A stretch of 64,000 nt of DNA from Syngnathus acus (Eukaryota > Chordata > Actinopteri > Syngnathiformes > Syngnathidae): the NCBI RefSeq assembly GCF_901709675.1, contig NC_051091.1:7784967-7848966 (forward strand). The letters run 5' to 3'. The translations under genes and the position numbers were made by a program. The notes below the pieces were generated by a model. That model did not search any database, was not told the DNA's origin, and worked only from the letters and a program-made list of their open reading frames with translations. This document shows, piece by piece, positions 33,736 to 51,800 of the stretch (positions are counted from its first letter, which is position 1; every line of letters begins with the position of its first letter).

Positions 33736-34090
33736 CTCTATTGGCTCGTCTTGCCAGTGGCTCCGCTAACCCTCCCTAAATAAATTCTCATGCTCGGACG
33801 GGTATAGGGAGGGACTTTTCGTTCCCATGGTGTCGGGAAGAGAGCAGATGGTGAGGCTGCACTGGTACCGGTGTCGGTGTCAGACGCGTCTCAGTGCGGC
33901 TGACCTGCAGCGTGCAGATGCTCGTTACTGCAATCTCGCTTTACGGAGGATCTATTGAGCTGATTTGTGTTCTTAAAACTTGCTGAAATTTGTGCATCGA
34001 ATCGCGCACCGTCGTCATCGTCAGTGTGGAGGAGCTGCGGATGCTGTTTGGGTCACACGGAGTAACATCGTTCGTCTCAGCGTTACGTAG
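33736..34090 (+). promoter_or_regulatory. lrrn1: Probable lrrn1 promoter and noncoding first exon
   Basis: An inverted CCAAT box (ATTGG, 33740-33744) is followed by a TATA-like TAAATAAAT (33777-33785), then a locally GC- and CpG-rich block that ends in a strong splice donor, GTAG|GTGAGA, at 34090/34091. The lrrn1 coding exon begins at an acceptor, TTCTTCAG, ending at 38033. Mammalian LRRN1 also has its coding region in a single exon preceded by noncoding exon(s). Linking the two across a 3.9-kb intron is inference. Confidence 0.45.
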
Positions 34091-37000
34091 GTGAGACCAA
34101 TGCGCGTATTTATGCTCAGAAATGTTAAAGCCAATCGGTGAATAAAGTTAGATATTTTAATGTCTGTATTTTTTTTAATAGGTGTAAAAATTTCACAAGG
34201 CGATCTAGGTGGTCCTCGTGCGCGATGCATGGACGCTGCAAATAAAAATAATTTATTTTATATCGGCACCAACACAATTATCGGCTATTTGGGAAAAAAC
34301 TGCTCATAAATTAGCATGAAGATGAAGAAATTCATTTCTTATAAATGTATGCAGTCGTCTGCTGCGCACTGAGTGAAAAGTCTATAAAACATATTCAAGG
34401 ACATTATGTACAAGATATGATTGTTATGAAGCTTTGCATTCAGGGGGAGTAAAACAAAGGATGTGCACCTGCAGTGTTATTTTATGTCATCGTTTAGAGC
34501 CACTCACATGAATTAGGTTATCCACCAAGGTGCCTGATTTGCCTTATCTACATTCTTGACAATTTAATTGCACTTGACTCTGTGATTACAGCAACAATAC
34601 ACAAACTGCAGCGTCAGAGTGCTGCTAAAATATTTGACCAGCAGCAATTATGCTGATCATCACAATCATTTGGATGCCCATGAGGACAGAATGCGACTTA
34701 GCTCCAGATTTTGGCACAAGTGGGATGAATATCGAGTGCGGACATTTAGGGGTGTGTGTTTTTTAGGGGATCACCTTTGTCAAGTGGTCCATTGTTTCAT
34801 GAGCTGCCTTACACCTGCTACAAAAAACAATAAGAGGACAGAGAGTGGATTGCAAACTTAATGGTTATTTTTTGATCGAAACAAGAACATTTTTTTTAAA
34901 TCCTCTAGACTTTCACCAACTTGGTGGAGTTGATTTTGTCTAGACAACAAAAGGAGACCCCATGTGTTGGGGGGGGGGTTCACCCAGTTGTCTCAATATC
35001 CATGCGCTCAGTTAGTAACATCTGGGGAAACAAAGGAATAGTTTGTGTGTTGGTGTGTATTTGTTGGGCTTAACTTTGTTGCCAAATTTAACAAAGAAGA
35101 CAGACGACATTAAAATTGTCTTCTTTTTCCCCTTTCACTATGTCATATTTGATCCCGGCAAAAAATAATAATAATAATGAGGAAGCAGTTCTAAATTTTA
35201 AAGGAATTTCAAACACACGCAATAGTTGCAGGGTCTCCTTTCATTTCATGGTGCGGTATTTTCATATTGATCCATCTGTCCTCCCCTATGACCTTCCCGC
35301 TTGAGCAGTATCCGCCGCCGCCTCCTTTTCGGACTCAGAAGAAGACATGCATCTATATCTCCTGCTCGGTCGGCTCTGCAGCTCTGCCATCAGCAGCTGC
35401 ACCAAAGCTCTGTGTGATGTGAAGTGAAACTCTTGCATACTAATAGAGCACCAATAGGATGTCTCTCAGGGCGGCCAGAGCGGAGACCGAATAGTGAAAA
35501 CATCAGGCGGCACCGCTCAGTTCATCCATGATCGGCACGGAAAACTGCCATGTTGTGTCTTTATTGATTATATCAATCATGTGTGTTTGTGTTACATTAA
35601 CTCGTGAAAACACTCTTTGGCAAATCCATTTTGGCCCACTTTGAAGCATTAATGGCAGTATTCTCATTTGGTTACAAAACACATGATGGTGGCATAGGCG
35701 TTGCCATGGTGACGGCTTGCTAGTGCGGCTGCTGATCCAGAAAGGGCTGTTTAGATTTGATGCCCAGTAAAAAGAATTGGGGTAGGAGAAGCAATAACAT
35801 GAAAAGGGGACATCATTTTCACATAACTCAAAATCAAGTTACAAATAAGAATAAATGACCAAATGACAACAAGCTGTGAGTGGTCATCTGTGAAGCCTGT
35901 TTTGGAAAATTTAAAATAACCTACGATTGCATTGCTAGTATGTGGCATGAATCAGAGCTGGCTTATTAGCTCCCTACAATCACATTAAGCTGTCTTGTGA
36001 TGTGGTTAATATCAGTGAAACATTTATTTGTGCGTGTTATTATTTGAATGGGTACTTGGATTAAAACCTCATCAGGATTGGCTAAGCAAAGAGAATAAAT
36101 CCCTCCTGCTGGAGCTTTCAATTCAAACAGTCAGTTAGATCATGTCAAGCTGTTGAGGGATTTGCTGCCTCTTCCTGTTGGTTTGTGTACACATCACGAT
36201 GTGTGAGGCAAAAAAAAAAATTCTGTCAAGATATTGCAGTGTAGTTAAAAAATGTAATGATGGCAACTAAGCTTTACATTGCTGTATCTGTCGGCTGCTT
36301 CAGCCTGCAGATTTAATAAAGGCTTCTCGGGATACAGTTGCTCCTGTGTAGGAATTAATCTCAGACCTAATCTCTCTTTTCCCTCAGAACAGGAGTTCAC
36401 AAAGGTGTTATTCCACCAAAGCCATTCTCGCAGTCTTTTACTATATCAGGCTTCACACCAGGAGAAATCATCCTTTGGGGTCTCACATCTCCCTCCACCC
36501 CATTGATATTCTTGTCAGGTCATGGGACAAGTGTGAACATTTGCTCCTGTTCTGCTTACAAATTTGCTGTAATGTTTGGGGAAGGAACCATTTTTGTTCC
36601 AATGGTGAACAAAGTCATTTTTAAATTTGTTTTTCTTATGTAGAAGAACTCAAACCCCACCAAACAAAGCCGTAAGATCAAAACTAGTTTGCTATGACCT
36701 CACAAATGCTCACATTTCCACAGAAACACAGCAACGTCAGGTAAAATAGCTTCCGGAAAGAGCGGAAGCCGTTATGACAGCAAAGGGTAACCGACTCCAT
36801 ATTTCCATAAATTTTTACTTCCTGTGGCGTAATGGCCACAAGTTCCATTAGGTGCAAATGTGCTGCAGTGATTAGAAAGCGAGGCCATCAGTGAAATGGA
36901 CCAAAATGTGGCCCAGCAGGTGCTTCCTTGGATCAACAAGGTCAACGCAGCACAGAGAAAATGAGAGAGAGAGAGAGCAAAGGAGTGCACGAACACCACC

Positions 37001-38033
37001 GCGCTGGCCAAGCTGCCAGAACCCGACTCCAGGGTGTCGGAGATTCATGGCCTCAAGCATAACAACAACAATTATTCTGTCCTCCTCTTCGAATCTCATA
37101 CCTGAGCAGCACAAACACATAACTTATTATATACCTTCACATTGAACAATAAGCAGTGGACATCACGGAGCTTTTATTGGCTTAAGAGGCGAAGATTTCC
37201 CTCAGGGGCTAAAGCTATTTCTACTGCTGGATGTGTCAATGAGAGTAAAGTTGGTTCATAAATTGTTCGGATCACCTCAGCATTTATAGTAGTGCCAGCT
37301 CGAGAGTAGCACTTAGAGTAAATAAAAAAAACAAAATTAGTATTATAGCCCTTATACTAGATCAAATTTGCATAACTTTTTCTACTTCAAATTGCTTTCT
37401 CCTTGCACGTCTTGCTTCTGCCAACTACGGATTAAGACGCCGTGACCAAAGCGCAGCACTGATATCCCCCAAAAATGCTTACGCTTCACATTTTTTGTGA
37501 CTTTCTGACATGAGCCTGCATCATGCGTAGAAAGTGATTAGCAGTGACGAGCACACATTTTGTGTTTATTAAACCCGTTGTGTAATGGGTTTACTGCCAG
37601 AGCTGCTGACTGTGCCGATCACACACAAACACACACACACTCGAGTGGATCACTGGCGGATAATCCACTTCACACTGAAGAAAAAAAAAACATGGTAATC
37701 TCTCTAGATTTGACTGTAAAAATCATTCGAAAACCTCATCATCTGAGGTAGCGTCATGTTAAATAACAACGGTGTTATTTATTAATGGCGATATTTTGTA
37801 TAAAAGACAACAAGCTGACTGAACTTGTGGATGAATTGGTTGGCACAGCTCTTTGAAACAGAAGGGATGTCAATTCAGATACCAAACATGATCGAATCCA
37901 CCACGTTTTGCTATGAGTGCTTGCCATGGACAAGCGGTTCAAACTGCGGCCTGTAACTAAAGGGATACATTTTTCTTCGTGTTAGTCTTAGTTCTGTTAC
38001 GGGTTTTCACTGTTCCACATTTGTCTTCTTCAG
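34091..38033. other. Probable lrrn1 5' UTR intron
   Basis: No coding sequence was recognised. A GC-richer patch at about 35300-35540 and an RFX-like GTTGCCATGGTGAC at 35700-35713 stand out. Short CA- and A-rich runs occur near 36190, 37630 and 37680. Confidence 0.4.
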
Positions 38034-38198
38034 GTATCCGTCTTGAGGCATCAAAAGGAAAACATCTGAGGTCCAGAGCAGATGTTCTTGAGGATTCTAT
38101 CCAAAGAGATTTTATTCTGGATTAGAAGAAGGCATTCATGAGGATTGCTGGTGCTGAACATTCCCTTCAAGATTTTACTTCAACTGGCTCTCATCTAA

Positions 38199-40361
<2,163 letters not shown>

Positions 40362-41053
40362 GGATGTAGCACAAACAGACAAGAACTCCTGATATTTTGA
40401 CGCAAAACTTGCTTGGTGGGCTTTGCTGATATATGGCAGAGTAAACAGGAAGGGTTTTTTTCGTAGTATAGCGTATTGCGCTAATTCTTTCTATTTCTTG
40501 TTTTGTCTTTGAGGAAGCAGCTGTACTTAGCTTCAGTGTTACTTTAGTTGCTATGTTGTATTTGTGGTGCTTTTCAAACTGAGGTTTCCTCAGGTTAATA
40601 ATACTGCAGCAGTGGCCAGGGGTCTTGTAGCAGCATTAGTAATGAGTTGTTTTTTTCTGTTTTGTAAAACAGGTCAACTGTGTGCACCACTAGGTAAATG
40701 GAGTTTGTTTAAACTTCAACAAATTAAAGCTGACAGCGGGTTTTAGACGTGTTGCATTGTCTACTGAATGTTAGCGACTGTGCAGTAATGTTGTATCAAC
40801 TATACCTTTCGACTTTCGGATTTAAATGCAAATAGTATTTTAGTTTGCGGGTATTTGTGATGTTAAATGCTAGAAATACAACTGCTGGTTAGGATGCTTC
40901 TTTTTGAAACTTATTTTTCTGATAATGGACAATATAAGGTTTTACCATCGTACTCATGAATTCCGTGGGGATGTACTTTATTTTGCTAGGATTTATGCTG
41001 ATTGGCTAGTTTATTTTTCACATGTGATCATTATGTTATATTGACAATGCCAA

Positions 41054-41059
41054 AATAAA
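41054..41059 (+). terminator. lrrn1: lrrn1 polyadenylation signal
   Basis: AATAAA about 690 bases after the lrrn1 stop, followed by a GT/T-rich stretch (GGTCCTTGTTTCCCC). lrrn1 and sumf1 converge here, with only about 550 bases between this signal and that of sumf1. Confidence 0.55.
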
Positions 41060-41206
41060 TACTTTTCTGATTCTTTTGCATATTTGGTCCTTGTTTCCCC
41101 TAATACTTCGATTTTAGTTTAGGTAATCAGACTGAGCACAATAAAAAATTTTTTTTTAAAGATTTTTAACTTCACAAATACGGTGTCGGTTAATGATTAT
41201 GGGAAC

Positions 41207-41380
41207 TACCGTAATTTTCGGACTATAAGTCGCGTTTTTTTTTCATAGTTTGGGTGGGGGGGCGACTTATACTCAGGAGCGACTTATATACATATATATG
41301 GGTTTTTTTCACTTTTTTGGGCATTTTATGGCTGGTGCGACTTATACTCCGGTGCGACTTATAGTCCGAAAATTACGGTA
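41207..41380. mobile_element. MITE with 27-bp perfect terminal inverted repeats
   Basis: A 174-base nonautonomous DNA element. It begins TACCGTAATTTTCGGACTAT and ends with the exact reverse complement; the inverted repeat is perfect for 27 bases, through ATAAGTCGC. The interior repeats GCGACTTATA-type subunits in both orientations, so the whole could fold into a long hairpin. TA at each end could be target duplication. No transposase is encoded. It lies between the converging lrrn1 and sumf1 genes. Similar elements are dispersed in fish genomes; the superfamily was not determined. Confidence 0.85.
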
Positions 41381-41606
41381 TTCATCACAGATTGTCAGAA
41401 GATGATTTCTTTTTTTTTTCTATAGTTCCAGTCTCTAGCTTATGTTTGGTTTGATAAATCTTAGAGTATTTACTGTTTTGATGCATATGCTTAAACGTCT
41501 CCCTCAATGACATGAGAATTACTCTCTTATAAATACAGTAGAGATGTTACGCTTGTGCTGTTTGGAACCGTACAGGCAACTGTGATTAAAAAACATTTTT
41601 TTTAAA

Positions 41607-41612
41607 TTTATT
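41607..41612 (-). terminator. sumf1: sumf1 polyadenylation signal
   Basis: AATAAA on the minus strand (TTTATT on plus), 130 bases beyond the sumf1 stop codon. Confidence 0.5.
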
Positions 41613-41741
41613 TTTCATAAAAACCAGAGAAAAAAATCCATAAAATCATGCGTTCTTTGAATGCAGTATAACAACATGGAACATTATGAAATATTAGAGT
41701 TTGATTTAAAAAAAAAAAATTAATATGAACCAGAGTGAATT

Positions 41742-44693
<2,952 letters not shown>

Positions 44694-45197
44694 CGTTGCT
44701 TACACGTCGCTCATGTTGTTGACACTTCCGTAAAGTCACGTGGTCAGTCAGCTGGTACGGACTACTTCTCTATTGGGCCTCCAGCGGCTGACAGTGGTAC
44801 TGCCAGTTTTAATGAATTTAATTTTTGTTCATTTACTTATTTCCTTAATAGTTATTATAACAATGTTGTATTGATTCAATTTGAATGCAGTCCCTGGGTA
44901 GTTTAATGGCATAAGTTGGTCTGATGAATCGTGAAAAAGAAATCATTTCAGAGATCAACAGTGCCTCCACGCGGTGTAAAATGGCAGTGCGCCCAGCTCA
45001 AACTCAAGAGCACCGCACAGCAGAGCACCGCCTGTCCTTCCTCTCCTTACTGGCCTCCTCACAGTTACAAATCCTGGCTTGTCTCACGCCGCTGGCTCTC
45101 ACTATCGCTCGGCTGGACGAGGAGAGACCGGAGCCGCCGTCATGTTGCCGTAGCTGGCTCTCGGAGAGCCGAACATCCGAGCGTTCCCCGCCGCGAG
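44694..45197. promoter_or_regulatory. Shared sumf1/itpr1 head-to-head promoter region and itpr1 noncoding exon
   Basis: sumf1 starts leftward at 44693 and itpr1 runs rightward. From about 44970 the DNA becomes GC-rich with many CpGs and ends in a good donor, GCGAG|GTAAAAG, at 45197/45198, a plausible end of an itpr1 noncoding first exon. The first itpr1 coding exon has an acceptor, TTCCTGTAG, ending at 45830, 23 bases before the ATG. LRRN1, SUMF1 and ITPR1 are also adjacent in mammals. Transcription starts are inferred. Confidence 0.5.
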
Positions 45198-45853
45198 GTA
45201 AAAGTTGGGATCTTCAACTTCTTTTCCTTATCTTCATCCTCTTCCCTGCAGAGAAGATTGGGCGCTCCATAAATGGCTAACACCGTTTCCCACAGCTCAA
45301 GTTAACCAGTACTCTTATCGTTACTTCAAACCATGTTTCTTGATTTTCAAATGACAGTTATGTCTCTGTTTGCTCACGCAGTTTTTTTTATTTAGTCACA
45401 AATAATGACAATGCTGGCATAATGAGCTGGCTGTTTGTACTAGTTTGAATGTCTTGGTTCATGTGCGGTGAAAACCAGTATGTTTTAGGTTTCTTCAGTA
45501 AGAAGTTCGTCAGATGGAGCAAAGTGGACCTGTTGCAGGTGCACAGCTTCCTGTTTGCAGTCCTAATTATTAACTATTCAGACTGCAAACAGTAGCAATC
45601 TATTGCTGTATCATGAAACGGAATTTTCCTGCAAATTTATGCAAATGCATGGAGTTGCAGCAGCCTCACATCTAAATTTGACCCTAAATGATCTAATTGT
45701 CAGAATAGGCAAACTAGCATTGGCAGAATGCTGGATAGAACTCTTTTTTTTTTTTCCCTATTTTTGACCACAGCTATACTGGATAAACACTTGTAATATT
45801 GAAGTGTTTCTTGAAATTGATTTCCTGTAGGTGTTCCATAGTGTGCATCCAAC

Positions 45854-48800
45854 ATGTCGGATAAAATGTCCAGCTTCCTGCACATCGGGGATATCTGCTC
45901 CCTATATGCAGAGGGGTCCACCAGTGGTTTCATCAGCACCTTGGGGTAAGCTGGTCCACATTACACTTGCTAGGGATGTGATCAGAATTTGGAACATGTA
46001 TGACCAAGACAAGGATACAGGACTTTTCTCTCAAATTGTCAATAACAATGAGGCAGCTTTTGAGTCAGAACCAGATGATGGTGAGAGAGCTGAAATGAAG
46101 CAAGTTGAGCACACCAGGGAGCGTGTGAGCCAGGGGAATCGGGACACTTGCATTTTGACAGCAGGGGCACAGAAACAGCTGGAAAGCCTGAGAGTTGAGC
46201 TACAGACAGCTGTCATGTGCATCCACAAGCGATGGACCATCAGGTTTCTGATGTTAAAACATTTGCCTGCTTCATCTGAAGTTAATTTTTATCCAAGAAC
46301 TAATGGCAAGGGATTCACAATATTTCAGCAACCCTAGTATGTAAATAAGGCGAGCGTTGTGTGCTTGCTTGGTTTTGTGTTCTGGGAAGATTAGCTAACG
46401 TCAGCTAAAAGTATGCAATTAACTCGAGCCGACATTCACGCCTGACAGGTTGCTATTAAAATTTAGACACTTACCCTTGTCACAACACAATATTGATCGT
46501 GATCATCATATCTTGCTCGCTCCAACTGCCTCTTGTTGCGTGAATCATGATAACTTCAGGTTTGTCGGACTATAGAAGATAATATTGTCTATTGTGGAAT
46601 CACTATCAGTCATGTTCTTTTAGAGTCAATCAAAAAGTGAAATGACCTCCTGTATAAAGACCAAGTCATTATAGAGGTTTTACGGCATTTGCTGAGTTCC
46701 ACAACAGCCCACGCACATAAAAGCGCATAGATTTGCAAAATTGTCATACCAGTTTTGACCTGCTGCTATTTTCTCCATGCGTAACCACCAACTCATCTGC
46801 ATTCTTCACATGATTGGCTACATTCTTCACAATGAGTTTCAACACTCATACAGTGGGAACATTTTTGTTTGTTTTTTAAATACGAATCAAGAAGTTGCTA
46901 CTATAGGAAATAATGTAGTTAGGATGAATCCTTTCTAGCATCAAACTCTCACTATTTGAAATACTGTACTCCTGTTTTAATGCCAGTACTAGTCTTCCAA
47001 TCCAACTACTGATGTTCAATTAGTTTAAATAAGTGTTAAATTGGTTCAAATTTTACTTGCAATGTTCCAACTATTTTGAATCAATTGGTACTACTACTCA
47101 TGAGTCAGAGCAAACAAAGATCACATGTGGGGTTCCACAGGGGTCCATCCTTGAACCACTTCTATTTAATATCACCATACATTATTGATTAGAAAATTAC
47201 TATGTACAATATTACTTAACAGTGTCATAATACGCTTCATTCTGCAGCTTGGTGGATGACCGCTGTGTGGTCCAGCCCGATGCAGGGGACCTCAACAACC
47301 CTCCGAAGAAGTTCAGAGGTAAGAGGCACAGAGTATCCTCCTGAGTCTGACATCATCCCCACTAACTGCTGTGTGTTTATACTAAGAGCTCAGTGATAGA
47401 CACCACTCCATGTGTTGTGCTGCGTTTCTTTGGTGACGGCCACAATACGTACCTCGGCCCGCCGGACTTCAAATAGGCATGCCATTGACAATGTTCGAGC
47501 TGCATCCGTCTCACCTCAGAAACTGAGCACCCGAGGAAAAGTTTTCCTACAAAAAAAAAGCCTTGAGATGTTTGTGGGTGTAATTGCTATGAATAGTTCT
47601 CGTACAGGAAGTAGACTCATGACCCTCGGTTCTAAGGCTGGAGGCTTGTCTCTGTGGGGCTCCCACATTGCACAGAAAGAATCTGATCTTGCGCAATCTT
47701 TACACTCTGTCAATCAACTCAGCAAACAGCTGATTAAAATGTGTCCCTTAAGGAAGGTCATGTTTGGTAGATTCAGATGGCTAATGTTTATACGAGAGCA
47801 TTTTTTGAGAACAGTCCAAAGCAGCAGCGCCATTCCCAATTAGCCCGCTTGATAACCATCTACAAATGGAATTCTCCTCGTTGCTGTGGAAATGGAGATT
47901 GCAGTCGATTCTGAGCCGAGGCTCAATCTCATCCGCATATTGTTGAGCATGTTTCACAATCACAGAGGCACAAATCATTTCAAGACTTATTGATGTCCCA
48001 GTGATTTTTACGAGGATATTTTACAATCTAAAAGTAGGGCAGACATTTTAATTGTGTTTAGAAACTTTGGTGTGCTCTCAGATTTATTTACACTCGCCCC
48101 AGTTTACATGAATAGATGACCGGGAAAGATCAAACTATTATTTACTGTGTGTGGTTTTATTTCATTTATTATATTCACATTGTGAATATAATATGGCTTC
48201 AATTGGACTCGGCATTGTAAATAACCAGCAACTCTGTTTGAAGAGGATTTTTGGCAGCAAACATGATGTCTCACTTGTATAGAAGGATTTGGCTAATCGC
48301 TTTTTGTCCTTTAATCCTCCATGCTCCCTCCTCCGTCACCTTATTGACTCGTCAGGAGCTAGACTGTGCACCAAATGTCTTTCCACCAGAAGCAAGATGC
48401 TAAATTTTCCCCATCTTTATTTTTTCCAGATGGATCATACTAACACACAAGGAACAACCTGTGGTTGAGTTAAGAAATGAATTAGTTGTAGTATATTTGA
48501 GCTGTGCTTGTGTAACACTCTGAGTGAGGTTAAAGTGCTTTGTCAGCTGCTTCTGATGAGAAGAGGCCTTTATGTCAGTGTGAGGTGACTCTGGATGACA
48601 ACCAGAAGGTGTTAGTGTCAATGAAAGCAAGCAACATGTTGTCTCTTCCCCGGCCGATGTCGGTGCGGAGGATTCGCCCAAACTAAATGGTGGAACCAAA
48701 ATCCAGAAATGATCGAACTGATGCTATCATCAATATTAACAGTGTGACGTTTGTGCTCGATAGCCTCCAGGTCTTGCTAAGTATGTCATCTGGGTCGAGT

Positions 48801-51800
48801 ACTGTCACTGCTGAGGTATGCTCAACATTTCCCCCGAATGTAAACACAAGCACTCTTAATGTAATCAAACTTTCACTCATGCAGGCTATATTTCACACTG
48901 ACACACAGAAAAGAAATTTGATTGGTCGTCAATGGAAGGCAATGTAAAACCAATAATCAATCACTAGTTCTGATCAAGATCTTGGGCTTTACCTGGTTTT
49001 GTTTCACATCAGGGTCTTCTTGTTAGTATGTCTCTGACTGCAATGCAGAGCTGTATTGTACAATGACCTTAAGTCCTTCCCAACACAAATCAATGTCTCG
49101 CTCCAAGACCGCTGTCTGCTGGTTAATTACCCAAAATAGACCTAACTTTGGTGCATTCCTTTCCAAATAAGTCCAACATACCGGTAAGTGCATAGTTTTA
49201 CTGCCAATGGAGTTGGCGACACCTAACCGGAAATATCCAAAGCTGCTATTGTGGGACATGGCAGAGATGTTCTGCACAAATGATGAGATGCTTCCTCCAT
49301 CTCCTAATTTTGGAGCGAGTTTGTACAACCCAGATCATTGAGGCTTTTGTTGACTTAACACAGAATAGAAGTCTTATGCAATGTGTGTCTTTAGGTCCCT
49401 GGCAGATGTTGCGTTCACTCCATGAAGATTTTGCTCACACTTTACAGCGACAATAGGAAGCATTCGTATCACGTGACATTTTCGATGACTTGAAAATGAT
49501 TCAATACTGGACAAAAGCCAAATTTCCTAATCTATATAGCTACCAACTTTCCTTAAAGGGACAGTCTGTCGAAGTTTTTCAATTTTTATTGCCATCAAGT
49601 GGTGAACTAATAGAATGCAACAAACTAATTTCGACGCATGCACACTATAGTGACCATTATAATTGAAAAACAAACCTTAAAGTGATCATATGTAAATGCA
49701 GTCATTCACTGAGGTCAAATTTGATATTCTGATCAGTTTGTTGGACCAAATTTGATTTTGTCATCTGTTTAAATACTGCAAAGATAATAAATATATATAC
49801 AGTATAACACAGTGATGTGCCATACTGTAACTAGAGTGTTTAAAAAAAAAATTTAGCTAATAAAAGATTGTTTTACATGCCAAGAATGTTAATGATTCCA
49901 GGAGATACAAGGCTCCGGATTACTCCCAGCAGTTCTCCTGCCTAGTGACCCCAGAAGGAATTCTGAGCTGGGTTTCAGTACAACTAAAGCAACATGTGCT
50001 CTCACAGTTGCCTTTAATTAAAAACAATTGCGGGCTGATGCATTTCCCGAGCTTGCATGTTGCATTACATGACAACTGCACTGCAATGTTTACAGAAAGT
50101 GTTTGAAAGTGATCATATGGACAAAATATATAATTTAAGTGTACATTTGCTAGTGTATAATGCACATTTACCAGATGCAAGTTTTAGATTCTCTGTTCCT
50201 GCAGCCTGTCTTACTCTCGCTCTCTTTCTCTCACTGCTTCGCATTCTTTCACTGTCTTCCTGTCTTCCTCATTTTTCGGCCACTTCCTTTCCTGTGTTTT
50301 TTTTTTTTTTTTTTTTAAACAGTATTTTGAGTTCTGCTGAAGTAAACCATATCTGATGTGGTTGAAGAACATTTTGCAGAGATGGGGAGAGCATTGACCT
50401 GATGAGATTTGTGGAATTTCTAAAGGCAAAGAACGGATGAAAGAATCAGGATGTTAAAGATAGGGAATCCCCACCCTCTTTTTCATCCCACTCCTCTTCT
50501 CTCGCTTGGCCTTATTTGGACATGTTTCTGCAACCAAAGCTGGTAGAGAGAGTGAGAGAACAGGGAAAGGATGGTTCAGCTTTTTTCTTTTCCTGCTCCT
50601 TCCCTCTTCTCACACCCTCAAAATAGAAGATCGGGCCGAGGAGATGCGAAGTCACTTGTAGCTCAGCCGAAGAAGAGGAACTTCTCTAGGCTCAAAGAGG
50701 AACTGCGTTAAGCTCAACTGTGTCCTCATGCAAACGAGACGACTGCTTTAACTCTATCTATGAAAATGAAGCGAAGCATTCACTGATAAGAGCCTCGCAT
50801 TACTGTTCTTTCGAAACTGACCTCACCGCTGTAGCTTTGCACTCCCTTGGGTTGTCAGAAAATGCTTGCACGCCCTACGCAGATCGGGACCAAATGCTTC
50901 TTCTCTTCAAAATGACTGCATGCACACAGACTGACACGCTTACAGTAGAGTTTCCATTTTCATTCATGAATGCGTCTGTAGTGGAACTCGAGTGATAACT
51001 TGATCAAAATACGTTGAATGTTTTGATGTTGGAAATGGACCTTCTCCTTTAAACAAATATTTAACATTTGGAAAATGTTCTGCCTCATACTGCTGTTTGT
51101 TTGTCTTCCTCTGTCTTTATTTAAAAAAAATAAAAATAAAAATCTCTGTCTGGAAGACTGTCTCTTCAGACTGTGTCCCATGAACCGCTACTCAGCCCAA
51201 AAGCAATTCTGGAAAGCGGCCAAGCCTGGAGGGAACACAGACACGGTGCTCCTCAACAAGCTCCACGTAAGTGTGACAACACCTCGGCCTCGCCGTCTTC
51301 GCTCGGGTCGAGGGCACTGGACACAGCTCAAACACTCAACACAAAGATGTGAGATTGAGAAATGTCCGCACATTTTCTTCTGATTTAGAAGAAGCTTGTC
51401 GTGGATTGAAGGAATTTGACATGTTCTGCACACCCAAAGTACTTTTGCTGAGGCAGTATTTTAAACATTCTTTTTATAGCCCATTATTAAGAGTTTTACT
51501 TCCAACCTTTTGTCCTCCACATTTTCCTCCTTACACTTCAAGCTATCACAATACCTTTTAAAGCAATTGGTTATCTGACTACATTCTCATAAAAAAAACA
51601 AAAACCCCCCAACTTTTTTAGTGCTTTATAGTCACCGTGTTCAAATTGACAAACTTGTGTTTAATGCAGTGGATACCTGAGTGCTTTACCACCTATGCTC
51701 ACCCCCTCCCTCCCTTTTTTTATAGCATGCAGCTGATCTGGAGAAGAAACAAAATGACTCGGAAAACAAAAAGCTGCTTGGAACAGTAATTCAGTACGGA

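Noticed and set aside
41207-41380. Hairpin as a microRNA or other RNA gene
   Set aside because: Perfect terminal inverted repeats and internal repeats fit a MITE; no independent sign of an RNA gene.
45831-46337. 168-codon frame overlapping itpr1 coding exon 1
   Set aside because: It is in a different frame from [13 protein letters not shown] and runs through the splice donor into the intron.
47412-47843. 143-codon open frame in itpr1 intron 2
   Set aside because: Unlike any known protein, inside an intron, and without good splice sites.
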